The notes: generated by a model not told the origin, from the letters alone. Positions 44,840 to 57,028 are shown, numbered from the stretch's first letter. The stretch: 64,000 nt of DNA from Plotosus lineatus (GCA_024760905.1 CM045745.1:12419782-12483781), one strand, 5' to 3'. Numbers and translations are program-made.

Positions 44840-45063
44840 TATGACTGCAAAAAGGGGTCTCAAGGCAAATATTCACATTTTTGTCACTCATAGATATGCA
44901 ATATTGGATTATTTCCTACAATAAAGAAATTAAAAAGGTATATTATATGCTTCTCCTTTGTTTATTTTGGTACTTTTAGGACTTGGGTAAAAATCTAATT
45001 TTTTAAATCATACTTGTACGGAAACATGAAAAATTCTGAAGGGTTCACATACTTTCAAGCACT
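44840..45063 (+). mobile_element. Tc1-like right end interrupted by RTE copy 2
   Basis: AGGGTTCACATACTTTCAAGC followed across the RTE insertion by ACTACTGTA (48084-48092) reconstitutes the position of a Tc1-type right end with a terminal TA. This sequence also supplies the RTE target duplication. Confidence 0.55.
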
Positions 45064-45128
45064 TCATCTTTTTCTTTCGGCTATTCCCTTTAGGGGTCGC
45101 CACAGCAAATTATTTGACTCCATCTCAC

Positions 45129-46827
45129 TCAATCCTCTGGATATTCTTCTTTTACACCACCTAACTTCATGTCCTCCTTCACCATATCCATAAATCTCCT
45201 CTTTGGTCTTCCTGTAGGCCTTCTGCCTGGTAGTTCCAATCTCAGTATCCTACTACTAATATACCCACTGTCCCTCCTCTGTACATGTCCAAACCATCTC
45301 AATCTAGCCTCTCTGACTTTGTCTCCAAAACATCTTACATGTGCTGTCCCTTTGATGTACTCATTCCTGATCCTATCCATCCTTGTTACTCCCAAAGAGA
45401 ACCTCAACATTTTCATCCCTGCTACCTTCAGCTCTGCCTTCTGTCCTTTCCTCAGTGCCACTGTTTCTAAACCATATAACATTGCTGGCCTCATCACCGT
45501 CTTGTACACCTTTCATTTCGTTCTTGCCGATATCTTCCTATCACATCGGACACTTTTCTCCAACCATTCCATCCTGCCTGCACAGGCTCCTTCACCTCTT
45601 TTCCACACTCTCCATTGCTCTGGACTGTTGAGCCGAAGTACTTAAAATCCTCCACGTTCCTCATTTCTGCTCCCTGTAACCTCATCGTTCCTCTTGGGCC
45701 CTTCTCGTTCACAGACATGTATTCTGTCTCACTGAGGCTAACCTTCATTCATCTCCTTTCCAGGGCATACCTCCACCTCTCTAGATTTTCCTGCACTTGT
45801 TCTCTGCTCTCACTACAGATCATAATGTCATCTGCAAACATCATAGTCCATGGAGATTCTTGTCTAACCTCGTCTGTCAACCTGTCCATCACCAGAGCAA
45901 ACAAGAAGGTGCTCAGAGCCAATCCTTGATACAGTCCCACCTCCACATTGAACTCTTCTGTCATGCCGACAGTACACCTCACCAGTGTCTTACATCTGTC
46001 ATACATGTCCTGCACCACTCTAACATACTTCTCTGCCACTCCATACTTCCTCATGCAATACCACAGTTCCTCTGCTTTTTCTTGGCATGAAACCAAACTG
46101 TTGTTCACAAATGCTGACCTCTGCCCTTAGTCTAGCTGCTACTATTCTTTCCCATAACTTCATCGTATGGCTCATCAACTTTATCCCTCTGTAGTTGCCA
46201 CAACTCTGCACGTCTCCCGTGTTCTTAAAAATGAGCACAAGCATACTTCTCCTCCATTCCTCTGGCATCTGCTCACTTTTTAAGACCTTGTTGAATGTTC
46301 TTGTCAGAAAATCTACTGCTACCTCTCCTAGACACTTCCATACCTCCACAGGTATGCATCAGGACCAACTGCCTTTCCACTCTTCATCCTCTTCAATGCC
46401 CTCCTCACTTCACCCTTACTAATCTTTGCTACTTCCTGCTCCTCAATGGTCACCTCTTCTACTCTTTTTTTTCTCTTTCATTTTTCTCATTCATCAGCTC
46501 TTCAAAGTACTCGTTCCATCTTCCCTGCACACTTGTGTCACCAGTCAATACATTTCCCTCTCTGTCCTTAATCACTCTAACTTGCTGCACGTCCTTCCCA
46601 TCTCTATTTCTCTGCTGTTCCAACCTGTGTAAATAATTTTCTCTCTCCTTACCATCCAACCTAGCATACAAGTCATCATAAGCCCTCGGTTTGGCCTTTG
46701 ACACCGCTCCCTTCACCTTGTGCTGCATCTCCTGGTACTCCTGTTTACTTTCTTCAATCCTCTCAATGTCCCACTTCTTCTTAGCTAACTTTGTACACAC
46801 TCCTGCACTTCCACATTCCACCACCAA
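45129..46827 (-). pseudogene. RTE linker, RT and C-terminal remnants (copy 2)
   Basis: Read in successive frames: 46459-46827 (linker, ends at the A8 run), 46020-46349 (start of RT to MPRKS), 45749-46108 (EELWYCM, then MMFADDIMICSES, catalytic FADD kept), 45494-45748 and 45129-45509 (C-terminal RLRWFGHVQRR). The breaks and the deletion of motif A make it non-functional. Confidence 0.85.
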
Positions 46828-46833
46828 GTCTGA

Positions 46834-47880
46834 TTATCTACTTTCCTTCCAGAGGACAACAAGTACTCTCCTACCTGTCTCCCTGATCACATTAGCTGTA
46901 GTTGTCCAGTCATCTGGAAGCACTTCCTGACCACCAAAAACCTGTTTCAACTCCTCCTTGAAGACAACACGACACTCTTCCTTTTTCCACTTCCACCACT
47001 TTGTCTTCTGCTCTGCTTTTGCCTTCTTCACCTTCCTCACCATCAGTGTCATCCTGCACACCACCATCCTATGCTGTCTGGCAACACTCTCACCCACTAC
47101 TCTTTTGCAGTCACTGACTTCCTTCAAATTGCATCGTCTACACAAGATATAGTCTACCTGTGTGCTCCTACCTCTGCTTTTATAAGTCACCCTATGCTTT
47201 TGTCTATTTTGCAAGAAAGTATTCACCACAGCCATTTCCATCCTTTTTGCAAAGTCTATCAACATCTGTCCTTCTGTGTTCCTGTCCTGGATACCAAACC
47301 TGTCCATCACTTCCTCGTCCCCTCTGTTGCCTGCACCAACATGTTCATTGAAGTCTGCCCCAATGACCACTTTTTCATCTCTGAGGGTACTCTGGATCAC
47401 TTCATCGAACTCACTCCAGAATCTCTCCTTCTCTTCTAGCTCACATCCTGCCTGTGGGGCATAAGCACGAACAACATTGAACATCACGCCTTCAATTTCT
47501 AACTTGAGACTCGTCACTCTGTCTGATACTCTTTTCACTTTTAGAACATTCCTGACAAACCCCTCCTTCGAGATAACTCCTACTCCATTTCTTTTCCCAT
47601 CTACACCATGATAAAACAACTTAAACCCTGCACCTAAGCTTCTAGCCTTGCTACCTTTCCACCTGGTCTCCTGAAGACACAGTATGTCCACCTTCCTCCT
47701 CTGCATCATGTCAGCCAGCTCTCTACCTTTTCCTGTCATAGTTCCAACATTCAAAGTCCCTACTCTCAGTCCTAGACTCATGCGTTTCCTCTTCTCTCTC
47801 CACCTATGGACACGCCTCCTGACTCTCCTTCGACCAACAGTGGTCCAGTTTCCGCTAGCACCCTGTTTGGTTGACAGCAC
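46834..47880 (-). pseudogene. RTE endonuclease frame (copy 2)
   Basis: 348 residues beginning MLSTKQGASGNWTTVGRR. Endonuclease motifs are intact: LNVGTM, QETRW, RAYAPQ, GADFNEHVGAG, QVDYILC and RQHRMV. It loses phase near 46850, before the linker that in copy 1 leads to the RT domain. Stand-alone endonuclease activity is conceivable but nothing suggests expression. Confidence 0.88.
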
Positions 47881-48092
47881 TAATAGTGGTCGTTGTTAAC
47901 CCGAGCCTCGACCGATCAGGTTTGGAAACATATTAATGATTCGCATGTTTGATTTCACATAGGTTTTCCATCAGATGCCCTTCCTGACACAACCCACTGC
48001 ATTTATCCGGGCTTGGCACTGGCATGAGAAAGAACACTGGCTTGTGTGCCTCCCTCACGGGTGCATTCACAAACCTTCAAGCACTACTGTAT

Positions 48093-48540
48093 AATAAATA
48101 CTTTATCCACTTGATTTGCAATGACCTATTACTGATGTTCCAGTAAAACAATTTTTTCAACCTATGAACATTCTAAAAGAAAATTGTTTGAAAAACAGGG
48201 CTGATAAATAAATGTACAGATTTACCTTGGTTTGCCTTTCCTGCAAGACAGTGTGTGCAGATAGATAGTAAAATTGAAAGTGATATGGTATCTATTGCAG
48301 TTTAATAAGACTGCACCTGACGAACATAGTGATTACATCTCTCCTTCTAAAAATGTATGTGTCAGTAAAAAAATTGGAGACTGGCATCTTTAAATGCAAA
48401 CAGGATTTATTTATGTATTTATTTATTTTAAACAGGGGCAGCACAATATATTTCTGTAAAAATGGCAAGATAGTAAGAGTAGAAACACAATTTGTTTGCA
48501 GTATGTACAGATTTGTGAGTCAATTTCTAGTGCAGAAATA
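48093..48540. other. Unique AT-rich DNA
   Basis: No gene or repeat recognised except a short TTTA run near 48408. Confidence 0.45.
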
Positions 48541-48665
48541 TGATGGTCTGGTGAGTTGTTCAGGGTGTACTATGCCATCACTCAGTCTCTGATGAGATAG
48601 GCTACGATCTTCCACTGACCCTAGGAGTAGGATTAATTTATTCAGCAAATGAATGAGTGAGTGAG
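48541..48665 (+). repeat. V-SINE/SINE-B tail fragment
   Basis: GTTCAGGGTGTACTATGCC, then a diverged tail ending GAATGAGTGAGTGAG. The 5' part is absent. Confidence 0.6.
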
Positions 48666-49430
48666 TAATTACATTTTTGACAAAACAAAATTTTCAATTT
48701 CTTTTAATTAAAAAAAAAAATCTGAATAAGCATTACCCAGTTACTTTTAAGAATACTAGTCTTGGGACTGCCACCCCGAATGTTAAGAAACTTCATATTT
48801 ATAGTACAGTTCTGGATAAGTATCACACCTCTGTTTGCTCTTATCCTCGGTCCTACATTTCAGCAGTCGGCTTCACTAGTGGTGATTTCTTCTGCAAGTC
48901 ATCAGCCCAGAGCGTAACAATGTTCTTTGTCTTCCGCTGCAGTCTTGCCCTTTACCCTGTGCAGTCTTTGAATAGTTCACTAACATTGAGGTAAGTTTGT
49001 ATTTCCTAATTTACATTTCAAAACAGCTCTGTGTAGATAATGGCATCTTGTTTATTCACTGTACTTATTCAGAAACGAAAGTTCTCAAAATGTGTTGCAG
49101 TATACAGTACAGAAAAACTAAGAAAACAAATTCAAACAAAATTAAATAGTTGATTTTTCTATTTTTAAAGCATAAAGTGCTCTCCAGGTGACTAACCCGA
49201 ACTGTGAATGTCATTATGATTGCAGCATTATCTAACCGGTATGATTTTGATCGAGAGATAGTGAGCACATCACATTGTACCTTTCATGTATCGTATATCC
49301 TAATTCTGATTTTGCTTATCATCCCAAATAAATACAGTGGCCTCAGTATAGTAGTTATTCTTTTTTTAAATTTCCCCAAATTTGACCCTAGTTTAGTTGT
49401 ATGCAATTCTCACCCTTCAGGTATTGCGTA
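48666..49430. other. Unique DNA
   Basis: No supported gene. The frame at 48677-48994 lacks recognisable features. Confidence 0.4.
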
Positions 49431-49439
49431 CATTGTCAC

Positions 49440-49800
49440 ATAACTACCACCGACCATTGAGAAGCGAAAACATGCAAAGGTCCCCTCCGAGACATGCAAT
49501 GTGCAATGCTAGCCAACGGCCTCTTTTCAAACTGCAGTGCCATGTGGTTTTTTTGGTTTTTTTGTTTGGTGGTGGTTTAACACACTCGGAGGGAAAGTGC
49601 TATCTGCCCGCTCATACGAATGAGCTCATGGACGCCCATAATTGGCTGGTGATCGCTGTGAGTGACAGTGAAGTGAGGGCCCTCCCTTGACAGCTTGGCG
49701 AATTAGCTTCCATGGACTCCCGGCCACTGACGAATGTGGCTTTAATCCGAATTCAAACTTGCGATCTCAGGGTTAATAGTCATGTACCTTCCATAGCAGT
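49440..49800 (-). repeat. SINE-C (tRNA-derived)
   Basis: Second copy of the family at 32745-33065. Shared landmarks on the plus strand are CACTCGGAGGGAAAGTGCTA, GAATGAGCTCATGGACGCCC and CAGGGTTAATAGTCATG. The head on the minus strand has B box AAGTTTGAATTCGG. A poly-T/GGTGG insert lies near 49550. Confidence 0.78.
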
Positions 49801-50816
49801 CATTTTTGTCTATATCTTCACAGGTGTACGCTATTAGTCTACAATGTCCTGTAGTTGTCAGACATTTAAGTTTACCATTCCAACCTGTTTTACAGGAAGT
49901 CCTCAAACATTTGACATGTGTCATTCAATCTTCTTTTGCCAGTCATTATCCACAAGAATGAACACAACCAGTTCTATAGCTGATGTAGCAAAGTGTTTGT
50001 GTTGTAATGATACTCATTAATAACTGCAAAAGCGACACGCATGCCCTTTCATGCCACATTTTTATTGAGCTGTGTGGTAATTACTGCTCTTAATTTTCTG
50101 CTCTTGCTGACCCTATTTCCAATGTTTCATTGACACTGTTACACAATTAGAGGCTAATTTTCTTAATAACGAAGCATGCTTCATATAATATTAAAAATTT
50201 ACATCCAGTAAAAAAGGTCACTAAACACTGTTGATATGACCCAGTGAATTTGAGGTGAATCCTCAGTTGGTTTGGACCATTTGTTCGATTTTACAGTTAC
50301 TAAGTGGTACACTTGTATCACTGCTTGACATATTTTAGTCTGACTTGTTTGGGTTTATTATCAGTGACGGATGTACAAAAATGCATTAATTCAAATAAAT
50401 ACCTACCATTATTTCAAGCACATAAAAGATAGATTGCATTGTCTTATTCTGAATAAAACAAGTAAATGCCACTGGAGTTTATGCTGAATAGGATTATCAA
50501 TTTGGGTTTATTTCCCACGCTTCTGGTTTTGAAATGATTATTTTATTTTTCTAATGATGGTAAGTCAAGTTGAGCCGACAACCTTATGTTACTTTTCCTG
50601 CCACCTGACTATGCCCAAAATATCCACAATAAGACTTTCCAAAAGGCCAACTGGGGATGGCAGCCATGACTAAGCTCACACTCCTCTGTAGCTGTGTCAG
50701 AGTCTAAATTAAAAACCTCCTATCTTCCCTGTGGGAGACTCATTCTTCCTTAGTTATAGCAGACCTGAGGTTTTCATCAGCATGGAACATGGGTGGGCTG
50801 TCTGGGAATATGAAGG

Positions 50817-50818
<2 letters not shown>
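49801..50818. other. Unique DNA, conserved-element-like in part
   Basis: No gene. The block 50030-50170 is repeat-free and AT-rich, with TAATTA-type motifs. Confidence 0.4.

Positions 50819-50877
<59 letters not shown>
50819..50877. repeat. (CT)n microsatellite
   Basis: A pure CT array of about 58 bp. Confidence 0.98.
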
Positions 50878-50880
<3 letters not shown>

Positions 50881-51410
50881 ATTAGATAAAAATCTTTGCG
50901 TCAAATTATCCGAGGTATAAGATTCCCTTTCAGATTAAACTAACATTTTTCTAATGTTCTGATATGGTGTTAATATTTTTTAGTGGAAAGGCTTGACAAG
51001 AGATAGTGAGAGAAACACATTTCTACAGTATATTTGTTTATTCACCATATTTGCAAGATGAATTAGCCGCCCTTCAACTAATCAAATATTCACTGATGTT
51101 AACAAATCCAACTTACATAAAATGTAATGTTTTAAGATATTCTGCTGCCAAAGTAAACAGAGTACATATAACTAGCATTCAATATTACACCATTACCATG
51201 ATGGCGGCCAATTATCTAATCACCATGCAGCATTCATGTGCGGCATCTATAAGCACACATGTTTAAACGAGCCCATGTTTTGTCATGCTCCGGAAAATGT
51301 GTGATTTGTTCTTCACTCCCAGCTTTTTTTTTCCAGATGAGTCTCTGGCAGTCTCACTATTCTCAAATTCTGCAATCTCCAGAACCAATTTTGGATAAAA
51401 TGTTTTTCTA
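50878..51410. other. Unique DNA
   Basis: No gene or repeat recognised. Confidence 0.4.
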
Positions 51411-51411
51411 T

Positions 51412-51698
51412 ACAGGCTGACGTAGTGGTAAGCACTTCCACCTCACAGGAAGAAGGTCCTAGGTTTGCGCCCAGAGCCTGGCGCAAGCATTTCTGTGTTG
51501 AGTTTGCATGTTATTAATGTACTTGTATGGGTTTCCTCCAGGAGCTTCAGTTTCCTCTCAGTCCAAAGACTTGCTCATTAGGATGATTCGATATTCTCGA
51601 TTGTATCTAGTAGGTCTTGCATTTAGTAGTGTCTGTGTGTGCACCAGCCTCCCCATGACCCTAATAAAGGATAAAGTCGTTGGGAAAATGAAATGAAA
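51412..51698 (+). repeat. V-SINE copy, internally shortened
   Basis: Head (GACGTAGTGGTAAGCAC, AGGAAGAAGGTCCTAGGTTTG), core (GAGTTTGCATGTTATTAATG, GGGTTTCCTCCAGGAGCTTC), then most of the mid-tail is missing before CACCAGCCTCCCCATGACCC and GAAATGAAAT. Confidence 0.82.
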
Positions 51699-52670
51699 TA
51701 ATCATAATAAAAAAGCTTTGCAATAGTTCGTTGTTCACTGGGTGCTGTGTAACATGCGATGTGCCATCCTTTACCTTCAACTTTTGTGCTTAGTCTTTCA
51801 GCATCAATTTCGGTTAAATTGTCATATTTTGTTTATGTTAATAGATGTAAAAATGTATACGTCCATTTTATTCCATGCATTACAATCCACAAGGCACACT
51901 ACAATATGTTTAATCCAAAAGCTGGTTGTGAAAAGCTGTACGGGAAGGTTAGGTTCATTGTGACTCAGTTGGATCATTAGATTAATCACATTTTGCTTTT
52001 TCTTCAGCCCTACGTGGTAAGTATCTTGCTCTGTATGTAAAAGATAGGTTGTCATGGTTTCCATCATACCCTGTGTAATTTCAAGCTGAGCCCAGTCTTC
52101 TCAGCTGTTCTATGGCTGGTGCATGGATCAGGACTTGGACTCAAAGTTTATTTTTCTGCAAATCAGAAGTTTTACTAAATAATTTCAGTTCAGTTTGAAT
52201 GTATAAAATAAAAGCTGACAGTGTGTTGCTATTCGAAAATGATTTATAAGGAGTGATGCAGTGTGGCCTGATGTGAAGTGGAGGAATATTTTTTTACCTT
52301 CAAAACATGTCTAATTATGTAATTCCATTTATACCACAATGGTTTTCCAGTAACAGCATTTTTTTTTATTAATGACACATCATGCTTTTTTAATACAGCG
52401 AGCCAAAGTTCCTGTTAATATAATATAATATAATATGACTCTAATCAGTTGTTTATCAACAGCAGTCTCTATTTTTCTTTCCTTTTAGAGTCATATGGCC
52501 AAAGGAAGAATATTATGTTGCTAAGGCAAGCACAAAGTCTCAAAATTGTGAAACCCCCCCCCCCAAAAAACAGCTTCTAAACAAACGAAATTGAGACTTC
52601 ACACACAATGTGCTATCACAACAAATATTACATGAGACACATATTTTCATATTTTGTTTTGTTTAAATAA
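51699..52670. other. Unique AT-rich DNA
   Basis: Includes a short AATAT repeat at 52415-52436 and a C-run/A-run at 52552-52571. No gene. Confidence 0.45.
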
Positions 52671-52675
52671 AATTC

Positions 52676-53021
52676 TTTCATTCATTCATTCATTCATTTT
52701 CTAAGCCACTTAATCCTAATTAGGATTGTGGGGAGGCTGACGTCCATCTCAGCCTCCTCTAAACAAGGCCGGGGTACACTCTGTACAGCTCGCCAGGCCA
52801 TCACGGGGCCAACACTCACACAAATGTTCACATTCACACTTGGTGGCAATTTGAAACAGCCAATTAGTCTACTGTGCTTTTTAGACTGCAGGAGAAAACT
52901 GGAGTACCCGAAGGAAACCCATGCAAGCACAGGGAGAAGATGCAAACTCCACACCGGGAATCAAACCCAGGCCCACTTGCTGTGAGGCAGACATGCTAAC
53001 CACTATGCCATCATGCCACTG
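52676..53021 (-). repeat. V-SINE copy, near full length
   Basis: Minus strand: head (TAGTGGTTAGCATGTCTGCC, B box CTGGGTTTGATTCCC), core (GGAGTTTGCATCTTCTCCCT, GTGGGTTTCCTTCGGGTACTC) and tail (CCTAATTAGGATTAAGTGG) with five GAAT repeats. Among the best preserved V-SINEs here. Confidence 0.92.
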
Positions 53022-53717
53022 TATTTCTTTAATTTCAACTTCAAATTGCTGCTTAAATAAGAGAAATTAAACAAATTAAATATAAATTAATTGAGAGATG
53101 TCTACTATAATTTGTTTTATTTAAGCATCTATCCCAGTTTTGTGCCAATTCTTACGAACCACTAATAAGTAATTTGTGGTAAAAAAAAAATTAATTGTAC
53201 CTTTAATTCTTTCTTATCTCTGTAGAGCCTAATAATGCTTTTTCTGACTCGTTATCGAGAAATGAAACAAACAAAGTATGCTGGCCCAGATGGAAAGGAC
53301 CAAATTGAGCTCATCTTAATAGAATCTATAATAAGAGCCTGGCCACGATGGCACACAACTGTATCGGTTGATTGTACACCAAGCTCTTCGCGGTCGTGAC
53401 ACAGCCTGATGTATCTACCCTAATGGAATCTGAATCTGCATTGAGACTTGAGGATGAAGAAAAGCAACTTGATTTCTATACACTTGATGCAAACGTGAAA
53501 CCTACTGCACAATTTCCGAAGTCAGCCCAAACATAGTTCTACTGAGCTCATGTACAGTATGTGGACCCGAAATGGATTATTAGATTACAATTATAACAGA
53601 TTAAATATAATATTTGCTGAAGCTGAGGTGCAGATTGTAAAATTTTGGGTTTATTTTTAGTTGGTTTTTTTATTTGACTCAAACATTAGCCTCAGTTTGT
53701 GAAGTGCGTAATTCGTC
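53022..53717. other. Unique DNA
   Basis: No recognised repeat or supported gene. Confidence 0.4.
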
Positions 53718-54076
53718 CAATCATTCATTTGCCAAACCACTTAGTTCAACAAGGATGGTTAAAGCCTATCTCAGCGGACTCTAACCAAAATCGGGGTTTA
53801 CTCGAACAGGTCTCCAGTCCATTGCAGGGCCAAAGCAAGCAGAAACATTTACAGTCACGTCTAGGGGCAGTTTGGAACGACCAATTAGCCTCTTGTATAT
53901 TTTAGTTTTTGTCTGTCAGAGGAAATGAAGTGCCTGTAGGTTGTAGGTAGCCCATGCAAGCACACAAAGAACATGAAAACTTCACACAGAAAACGATCTG
54001 GCAAAGCTCAGGACATGAATCTAAGACCTTCTTGCTGTTCGGGGGACTAGCTGACCACTGATACAATGCTGCCATG
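53718..54076 (-). repeat. V-SINE copy
   Basis: Minus strand head near 54060 (CAGTGGTCAGCTAGTCC), B box region AGATTCATGTCC, partly decayed core, and tail to 53718. It abuts the long CA array beginning at 54079. Confidence 0.8.

Positions 54077-54078
<2 letters not shown>

Positions 54079-54170
<92 letters not shown>
54079..54170. repeat. (CA)n microsatellite
   Basis: About 90 bp, nearly pure CA. Confidence 0.98.
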
Positions 54171-54172
<2 letters not shown>

Positions 54173-54780
54173 GTATTTTCCTGCCACTCCCCACATTTGA
54201 GAATCCACCTTTTGCTTTAATTACAGCCATGAGACTGTTGAATGATTTCTTTAGCACTTTGCCCATCAAGTCTGTGGAATATTTGCCCAGTCTTCTTTAC
54301 AGATCTGTTCCAGCTTCCTTAGATTGGATGCTTATCATTGCTGGAGTGCAATCTTCAAGTTATTTCACACTATTTTTATAGGTTTTAAAGCTGTGCCCTG
54401 ACTTTGCTATGCATGGCCATTCACCTTTTCCTTTTTCGGCCATTCACCTTTTCCTTTTTCGGCCATTCTGTGGTCAATACCAGGTCAATGTTAGATTGAA
54501 AGATTCCTATTGACAACTTTCTGGAAGAGGGCAGTATGTGTTTGGCAGCATTTTGTTCCGTCCACTTTTCCTTTTATCATGACAAGTGCACAAGCTCCTG
54601 ATGCAGAAAAACACCCCAGAGTCAGCGAGATCCACCTCGCCTTCTGTAAATAATTGTTAATTATACTCCACACAATGTGAATGAGGATGTCAGAGACTTA
54701 ATCTCCTGAAATTGTTTAATGTACAGATAGAGAGCAGGTGATTAAGCAAATAGGAGTCATTTACTTTTTCGTTTTTCAGG
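54171..54780 (-). repeat. Decayed interspersed repeat, class unresolved
   Basis: CACATTTGAGAATCCACCTT, TTTGCTTTAATTACAGCCAT and CAGTCTTCTTTACAGATCTG follow a repeat very common in fish genomes; I cannot assign the superfamily. It contains a perfect 23-bp tandem duplication at 54415-54460 (unit GGCCATTCACCTTTTCCTTT plus TTC). Orientation is a guess. Confidence 0.45.
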
Positions 54781-54973
54781 TAAATTGAGAATATAAAGTA
54801 AATGATATCATAGGTGCATGCGTATCTCGGTGTGTGGTATCACATTCATCTCTATTAATGTGGGAAATCTGATGCTGTACATCTTATTTTTCCACTACAA
54901 TACCGAGGACTACTTTCGACCTGATGCATGTAGACAGTTTGAGTAAGCATTCATGCGCCAGAGTAAAAAATGA

Positions 54974-55181
54974 ATGGTTAGAGAAGTAGCTCCGGGAATA
55001 ACAGGTCGCCGGTTCGATTCCTGAACCAGCAGAAAAAAATGTGTGGTGGTGGTGGGTGGGGGGGTGAGCTGCACATTCCTTTTCTCCACCTTCATGGCTG
55101 AAGTGCCATTGAGCAAGGCACTTAACTTCCAACTGCTCTCCAGGAGCTTCCAATACGTTTGGCAGTCTACTGTTGTGTGTT

Positions 55182-55257
<76 letters not shown>

Positions 55258-55335
55258 CTTACGTTGGATGGATTAAATGCAGAGGTAATAATTTCCTTTG
55301 CGGGATCAACACAGTGAAGCAAAACCAAAAATGCA
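54974..55335 (+). repeat. SINE-D (tRNA-derived) with expanded (GT)n
   Basis: Head with A box TGGTTAGAGAAGTAGCTCC and excellent B box GGTTCGATTCCTG, then TGAGCAAGGCACTTAACTTC, a feature of a widespread fish SINE, and a 3' part (TGGATGGATTAAATGCAGAG). The GT segment in the middle has grown to about 70 bp (55186-55256). Only copy of this family in the window. Confidence 0.75.
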
Positions 55336-55598
55336 CCAGTGTGATTTTGTTTGTTTATTTAGAATTCTGTTTGCTTACATACATTTTTCAGTGTGCCACG
55401 CAATGATTATAGACATACCAGTTTAGCTCTTTAGCTTTTGCCATGCCCTTCAGTGGGCAGCTGTCAGGGATCATTTTGGGAAGCATCTCACCGTGGTTTG
55501 GTTCTGTTTGCTTTTTACTGAGCTTCTTCACATCAGGAGGCAATCTTTACATTAAACATCCCTGTTCTCCACCTCCTGCTCTGGACTGTGCATCCTTT
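55336..55598. other. Unique DNA
   Basis: No gene or repeat recognised. Confidence 0.4.
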
Positions 55599-55652
55599 TT
55601 TTTTTCTTTCTTTCTTTCTTTTTCTTTCTTTCTTTCTCTCTCTTTCTTTCTT

Positions 55653-55707
<55 letters not shown>

Positions 55708-55735
55708 TCCTTTCTCTTCCACCTTCCCTCTTTTT
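55599..55735. repeat. Polypyrimidine (TTTC)n(CT)n array
   Basis: TTTC units, a CT block, then TTTC and TTCC units, all pyrimidine. Confidence 0.97.
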
Positions 55736-56159
55736 TCCTTCTTTCCCTAGATGGCAAATGCTTGGTTAGTCACTGCAGATGTTGCCGTAATGATACAGAA
55801 GGCTCTCACGCAATCAGACAGAATGAAAGAGTGAGCCAAGTGAAATTAGTCAAAATTACTTTGTCATTACCCCCCTCATTGCTCCTACAAGTACAGTAGT
55901 CTATATTTCCCCACAATTAGCCAACAGGAAAAGATGTGGCGAAACGTTGCTTCTCACGGCTGCCCACCTCCCTACCCACATTATTTTTGACTTTTGTTGA
56001 TTGTTAAAATGACACAACCAAAAATCATGTACAGATGTTATGCAAATGTATCGCTTCCTTTTTTTACTTTCCTTGGTGCTATTGGTCGGCTTAGTTTGTC
56101 ACAGAGAACACTAATTGCTGGATGGGCAAAGATGTCACTGAGCTGATACCCAGCTGTGC

Positions 56160-56164
<5 letters not shown>
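55736..56164. other. Unique DNA
   Basis: No gene or repeat recognised. Confidence 0.4.

Positions 56165-56219
<55 letters not shown>
56165..56219. repeat. (CT)n microsatellite
   Basis: A pure CT array. Confidence 0.98.
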
Positions 56220-56222
<3 letters not shown>

Positions 56223-56669
56223 CCATAATTCACTACATCTACTGGAAGCTAATTATTGAACAGTAGCTGATTAGAACGGTGTACATAAAAAAGATCATTG
56301 GATTCAGAGTTCACAGATTGAGCATGAGTGCCTACGGACCCGTGTGATATTATTGAGCCATTTTTAGTTTTAAATAGGTTAACTTTCACAGAGCATGTGC
56401 AACACATAGTGGGATGGATTTTAGTTATCAAATGTCTCTTGGAGCATTTACGTACATTACACTTATATAACACTTCTAAAATGTGTCTCATACCTCCGGA
56501 AATGATTTGAGTGATCAGACTTAAAGCTGCTTAAAAAGGGTTTGGGGCACATTTTACTCTTTTATAATGAATTGCATATAATGTGCAGTAGTAGTTTGTG
56601 TAAAAGTAATTTGAGCACATACTGTGTCTGACAGCCTGTTTCTTTGTGTACATCCCCCAAACAATAGGT

Positions 56670-56670
<1 letters not shown>
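56220..56670. other. Unique DNA
   Basis: No gene or repeat recognised. Confidence 0.4.
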
Positions 56671-56707
<37 letters not shown>

Positions 56708-56710
56708 GGG
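56671..56710. repeat. (GT)n microsatellite
   Basis: A GT array followed by a G run. Confidence 0.96.
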
Positions 56711-56852
56711 GTGTAAGGGTGGTGGTAGGTGGGTTTCCATTTCCTTGTTTTGGCCAACAAACAAGGGCATTGCAAGCTGAATTAAAGAATTTTTTTAAAT
56801 GAAACTGTTATGTTTAGATAGTTTTAGTCTGTTTTTTTTGGGGACTTCAAGT

Positions 56853-57028
56853 CCCCCCCCTAGATGTGAGTGTGAGTATGAATGGTTGCGTCAGTGTTGG
56901 CCCCTGCAGTGGCTTAACGAGCTGTCCAGGGTGTACCCCGCCCTCACCCAGAGTTGACTGAGATGGGTGCCAGCCTCCCTGTGACCCTAATTATGATTGA
57001 GTGAGTCAGAAAAATGAATGAATGAATA
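56853..57028 (+). repeat. V-SINE, 5'-truncated
   Basis: Begins at the CCCCCCTAGATGTGAGTGTG segment downstream of the core, then the tail GGGTGTACCCCGCCCTCACC, CCTAATTATGATTGAG and GAATGAATGAAT. Confidence 0.85.

Larger units (their letters stand above)
45064..48065 (-). mobile_element. RTE-clade LINE, near full length (copy 2)
   Basis: About 3.0 kb on the minus strand, flanked by TSD TTCACATACTTTCAAGCACT (45044-45063) and TTCACAAACCTTCAAGCACT (48066-48085). Same organisation as copy 1, but about 120 bp of the RT domain is deleted near 46080, removing the motif A region between the MPRKS stretch and EELWYCM. Several frameshifts are present. At about 46470 the A run before the RT domain has 8 As (7 in copy 1). 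Confidence 0.94.

Noticed and set aside
45169..47899. Plus-strand frames across RTE copy 2
   Set aside because: Antisense shadows, recurring in the other RTE copies for the same reason.
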